This document shows positions 30,771-34,320 of a stretch of 34,320 nucleotides of DNA, in pieces. The stretch is from Synura sp. LO234KE (taxonomy: Eukaryota; Sar; Synurophyceae; Synurales; Mallomonadaceae), in the NCBI GenBank assembly GCA_015143735.1, contig VKHC01000004.1, positions 1 through 34,320 of the forward strand, in the 5' to 3' direction. Below the pieces are notes generated by a model. The model was not told where the DNA came from, made no database searches, and worked only from the letters and a program-made list of their open reading frames with translations. Position numbers and translations under genes: made by a program. Within the stretch, counting starts at the first letter, position 1; each line of letters opens with the position of its first letter.

Positions 30771-31859
30771 TGTAGCCGTTCATTTCCGTGAGTTTGGCTC
30801 CTACCTGCTCCCTGTGTCGTACGGTATATGGTGGATCTTTCCTCAGCATCCGGTATATGGTGGTAGGCACAGTGTCGTCGAAAGAAGTCCCAGTGCCAAA
30901 TGTTGTCCCAGTTGAGAGGCGCAGGGGGGTCAGAGCTCTCCGGGTCTGGTGCTGGGGCTGCAAATGCTTTGGTGAAGTGGGTTCTGAGCACTTCTTTGAG
31001 CTCTTCTGCTAAGTCTGGGAACCAGGGGGGTCACCCGTGATTGGGTGTTTGTACGCAATGTCCTCTACGGCAGAGGAGGCCTGGCGGCCTTTGCCCATGA
31101 TGGAGTCAATGGAGCTTTGCAGCTTCCCTTTCTTGCACTCTGCCTCCTTCTGCGCTTGATCTGCTGAGGCTGCGATTCGGAATTCAGTCCTTTTTCAGCC
31201 TGGAGTCGCTCTTTTGAGCGCACGTAGGTCTACGATGCAGCACGCCGGAGGAAATTGGGATTGTGGAGATCAGTGGTTCTCCAGTCCTGTATGGAAGATC
31301 CGAACGTTCAGACTTTGGGGTCGATTTGTTTTACTCCATTCTCCTCTGGCCACTTGAGACCTGTGACCTCCTCCCAGGTGGTGGTGAAGCGGATAATTTC
31401 TTTCTGTCGTTTGTCGAGGGAGTCCCAGTGCCATTTGCTGCCTGGACCGCCTGTCCCTAGATGCCACTGTGTGCGTCTTAGCATGTTTGTCTGGGCTTTG
31501 ATTCCAACCATCATGGGGCTCCATCCGTCATTGTGGGGGCTTTGCACCGACTTCTTCCTCCGTTTCGGTAGTGATTTTAGAGAGGTGTCGAGAATGGTGG
31601 TGTAGGCTTGCTGGCACTGCTCAAGAGTGGGGTTGATAGGAAGGTCGGGCATTACTGTCTCGCGCATCCTGTGTTGGAAGTTGGAAACCTAGTAGAAATC
31701 TGGTTTTACATCGTGCCTTGGAAACTGCACACTACCTTTTGGGGATGGAGCCTTGGCCGTGTAGCCGGGTGAACGCAGTAGTGGCGGCGAGCCCGAGGAT
31801 TACTGGGCGGTGGTCCGATATGTTAAGCCAGAATCCACTGTGATCAATACCCAGTTAGG

Positions 31860-32560
31860 TCGAGTTGATGTTGGCCGACCCTTGGACAAGTAGATGGTCA
31901 ATCCAGCTTGTCCCCTGCGTCCCATCTCTGGAGAAGTGGGAAATCAATTGCTTCGGGGTGGATTCGCCCAGGCCAAGTGAGGAGGTGGGGTGACGCCAGC
32001 TGGATTCGCGGGCCCACGCTTGTAGTCCTTTCCCGTGGGCTTCCATGGTTTTATCCTGGTATTGGGTCCCAGACGCCGTTGAGATCCCCAATTGGCAAGG
32101 TGGTGAGGCTGCGCACAGTATGAATTGCTGATCTTGTCGATGCAGATCTGGAGGTAGTCTTTGGGGTGGAGCGGCAGGTGCTGCTGACTCGCCAGGTGGA
32201 GGAAGTTCGGTGATAGCGAGAGTTGTCTCCCCAGGCTCCCTTCCAGTGCATTGTCTGCGCGCCAGTAGGTGCCAATAAACTTGAGGCTAAACCCGGCTTC
32301 CCGGCTGGTGATCCTAATCGAGCTGAGCACTCCTAGTCCAGTTGGGTCCGGGGAGAAGTCGTGTGCGTAGATCCCAAGCCTGCGGTAGTTGAGGAACATT
32401 TGACCGCCCACCCGAACGGCTTTCTTTTCTCCATTTGCGTTCAAAGTCGGGTGTCTTGGAGAACAAGGACTCCTAGGCCTTGGGTGTCCATGTACGCCAG
32501 TAGTTCTTCAAACTTGCCCCCGTCGAGCCCGTACACGTTGAGTGATACTATTTTGAAGTC
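31860..32560 (-). pseudogene. LINE apurinic-type endonuclease (broken)
   Basis: Starts with FKIVSLNVYGLDGGKFEELL and LVLQDTRL, which matches the first strand and the E-T motif of exonuclease/endonuclease/phosphatase folds, with Asp in place of the catalytic Glu (QDTRL against QETRL). It continues with GFSLKFIGTYWRADNALE, GDLNGVWDP (catalytic Asp and Asn) and ends with SWIDHLLVQGS (the usual SxIDHI). The parts lie in two or three frames. The enzyme would nick target DNA for target-primed reverse transcription. Confidence 0.85.
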
Positions 32561-33000
32561 GTTGTCTTTCCACTGGCCTACTTGCACACCGTTGAATTCA
32601 ATCCTGGTGGGGGGTTGGAGGTATGCTTCAAATGCGCCGTCAGTTTTTGCCTTTCTGGGTGGCTTGAAACTAGTGCGGTGTTGGAGGAGTCGGAATCGAT
32701 GGCTTGGGGTGTGGGCCACGTGCCGTGAGTGTGATCTCCTATCTTGATGAGATGAAGCTTGGGGAGGTATCTGAGAACCGAGAGGTTGACCTCCCGCCAG
32801 CTCTCCAGTTTCGGTGAAGACTGTAAAAGTAAGTCGCGCTTGTAGGGAGAAAGCCAGGCTGCCTAGGATGATGGCGTTGGATGACTCGCCCAGCATGGAG
32901 CGTTCGAGTAGCTCCTCTGAGAAGTCCGCGCCGTTGGCCAATTGTTGAAGGGTGGTGCGCAGAGTGTTGGCACGGAGCACGGAGTTCGTCTAGTGCTGAG

Positions 33001-33509
33001 CTGTTACTTGTAGTGTGTCGACCAGCTATATGAAGAGCGGAGGGGTCCCCCCAGTGATAGCTCATGGTTGTGGCCAGGAGTAAATCACTCGCCACGTTTA
33101 GTCGGGGCAGTACCATCAGTTTATGGTAAAAGAGATGGGACTCGAGTCCCATTTGTCCGTGAAGCCCAACCCGCCCATGTGTGAATATACTATGGGGACC
33201 TAATTTGCGACTAGTGTTTGTATCCGAGTGCATTCGCTCGGTTCCCTCTACTCGGTAACAGGACTTGTCCCTTGGTTCATAGAGGGTGGTTCTTATGACG
33301 ACTTCTTGTTCTGTATGATCTCTATCAACATCTAACTCGACCTCATAATTAACAATTCGATTTTCGGCAAAGCTACCGGAAATAGCTGGGGCGCGTATCA
33401 TCCCGAAACTCTTTTCGAGTATGGTCCAATGCCATGGGACAAACACAGAACACCACTCAGATGGAGGAAGCATGATTGGCTTTGGTTTCGAGTTTATGAG
33501 CTCGGACAA
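33001..33509 (-). CDS. Unrecognised open frame upstream of the LINE
   Basis: The minus strand is open from 33509 down into the LINE. The first ~100 codons (SEWCSVFVPWHWTILEKSFG, then NYEVELDVDRDHTEQEVVIR) are more polar and AT-rich than the LINE, and resemble a folded protein, but no family is recognised. From about 33180 downward the sequence takes on LINE composition, with HWGDPSALHIAGRHTTSN as its most structured stretch. The junction may be the LINE 5' end inside another sequence. Confidence 0.3.
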
Positions 33510-34320
33510 GGAGGGCTTTCCGACAGGGAGAGTATATCCTGCTGAATTATGAATATGCCGACCTGTGTATGAAGGAATCTAATCCAATGCTAGGTTGTTT
33601 CTGCGTGCTTCATATCTTGTATCACTGATGCTCAACATTTTTTCGTCAACCCCACTCGCTATCACGATACATCGGCCCACTATATTTTGCTCGGCCCTCA
33701 ATGAATTTGAATGGGTGGGGATTCCCCTAGCTTAGTAGAGAATTTCATAGTGTAATAACTCAGTCCTTCTGGTCCAACTACTTAGAGCCCGCCTCCAAGA
33801 ACTCCTAATCTGGGCTTGCCACGACTGAGAACATATAGGGGATGTATATCTGCTGTGCCATATTTTGCTAACTTTGACCACATCGGTGGACTTAATATTT
33901 TACTCTAAAAAGTAGAGTAACCGTAAACACAAACAGAGCGGTGGAGGGACCGTTAATAGAATTCCTCTTAAGGATTCTTACACGGTCCAAAAATGGAAAT
34001 GGTTCTTTTGGACGGTATTCTGTTAAAAACCTTCTACAGAGTGGTACTAAAGATTGGATTCTATAGAATTTTCTGAAGAACTATTCTATGGAATGGTTCA
34101 AAAGAATATTAAAAAGAGTTTTCTGACCTAATTCTAGAAAGCCAGGAAAATGGCAAGTTTTAAAAATAGTTCCGAAGTAGGAATAGCAGCTTTACCACGA
34201 CTCAAAAAGAACAAAAGAACCCTAACCTTACGCTCTACACTAGCAAGATAATAGGAACTGGGTAGCCATTCGGATAAAAAAAGCTTTTTTTAGACGTCAC
34301 AAGTTAGTAGGACAGTTGGA
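33510..34320. other. AT-rich right flank with small hairpins
   Basis: No open frame of note. Two short perfect inverted repeats are present: 33900..33907 with 33913..33920 (TTACTCTA, 5-nt spacer) and 33985..33992 with 34006..34013 (GTCCAAAA, 13-nt spacer). The stretch 34020-34140 is rich in TTCTATAG/GGTTC-like near-repeats. It may be a small foldback element or ordinary AT-rich spacer. Confidence 0.35.

Larger units (their letters stand above)
25785..33000 (-). mobile_element. Nearly full-length dead LINE (endonuclease-RT-RNase H type)
   Basis: On the minus strand the order is: a short upstream block, apurinic-type endonuclease (32560-31860), RT (30770-29935), thumb/connection (29210-28690), a knuckle region (YDHLYRECPG near 27118-27147) and RNase H (26565-26085), then a stop at 25902 and a short tail. 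This architecture is found in the I and Tad groups of LINEs. Open pieces of 60-400 codons alternate in frame, with many stops and shifts. About 720 bp of unrelated Gly/Ser repeat sequence (29225-29945) interrupts it between RT and thumb. Without that insertion the element would span about 6.5 kb. Confidence 0.9.

Noticed and set aside
1-34320. CRISPR arrays, bacterial operons or ribosome binding sites
   Set aside because: The window is eukaryotic, with spliceosomal introns, LINE and Ty3 elements. Repeats present are tandem or dispersed, not regularly spaced by unique spacers.

Overview
The window is nuclear DNA from a eukaryote with very short introns. Spliced gene models that can be built by eye have mostly 51-126 nt introns. 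Host genes sit as compact islands in decayed transposable elements. The organism is not identified. A COMMD4 orthologue argues against a plant or an ordinary (Dikarya) fungus. The BTB-like protein, the Ty3/gypsy pol (IVIFDK-type RT box, KSFVPNYYAIAAEL motif) and the Gly/Ser repeat fragment resemble sequences I associate with stramenopiles such as oomycetes, but this is a low-confidence inference from memory.

Layout. 1-1900: two divergently oriented host genes, a BTB-like protein (minus strand, running off the window edge, three exons seen) and COMMD4 (plus strand, four exons, exactly 199 codons). 2.4-4.6 kb: first diverged copy (A) of an unclassified repeat family. 4.6-7.4 kb: AT-rich, nothing recognised. 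7.45-10.7 kb: decayed Ty3/gypsy element on the minus strand (gag, protease, RT, RNase H; integrase not seen). 11.4-12.4 kb: GC-rich sequence with a LINE-like terminal segment and a diverged tandem duplication. 12.7-15.1 kb: copy B of the repeat family, containing a 100-N assembly gap. 15.4-18.5 kb: second divergent host pair, a single-exon dual-specificity phosphatase (minus) and a 12-exon mitochondrial carrier of the SLC25A32 (folate/FAD) type (plus). 19.1-21.8 kb: copy C, the best preserved, with a 213-codon open frame and a 45-bp coding minisatellite. 21.8-23.4 kb: nothing firm. 23.8-24.9 kb: 3' part of a LINE with an RNase H domain (plus). 25.8-33.0 kb: a nearly complete but dead minus-strand LINE with the order endonuclease, reverse transcriptase, knuckle, RNase H. 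Its RT region is split by about 720 bp of foreign sequence that is open on the plus strand and codes for Gly/Ser-rich repeats. 33.0-34.3 kb: an unrecognised open frame and AT-rich hairpins.

The intact genes serve unrelated housekeeping functions: COMMD/CCC-type trafficking, a BTB-like adaptor, protein dephosphorylation and mitochondrial cofactor transport. They share only an architecture of head-to-head pairs separated by 182 and 386 bp. Everything between the pairs is transposon-derived or unassigned. The least explained parts are the three-copy FG/zinc-type repeat family and the Gly/Ser repeat cassette lodged in the LINE.
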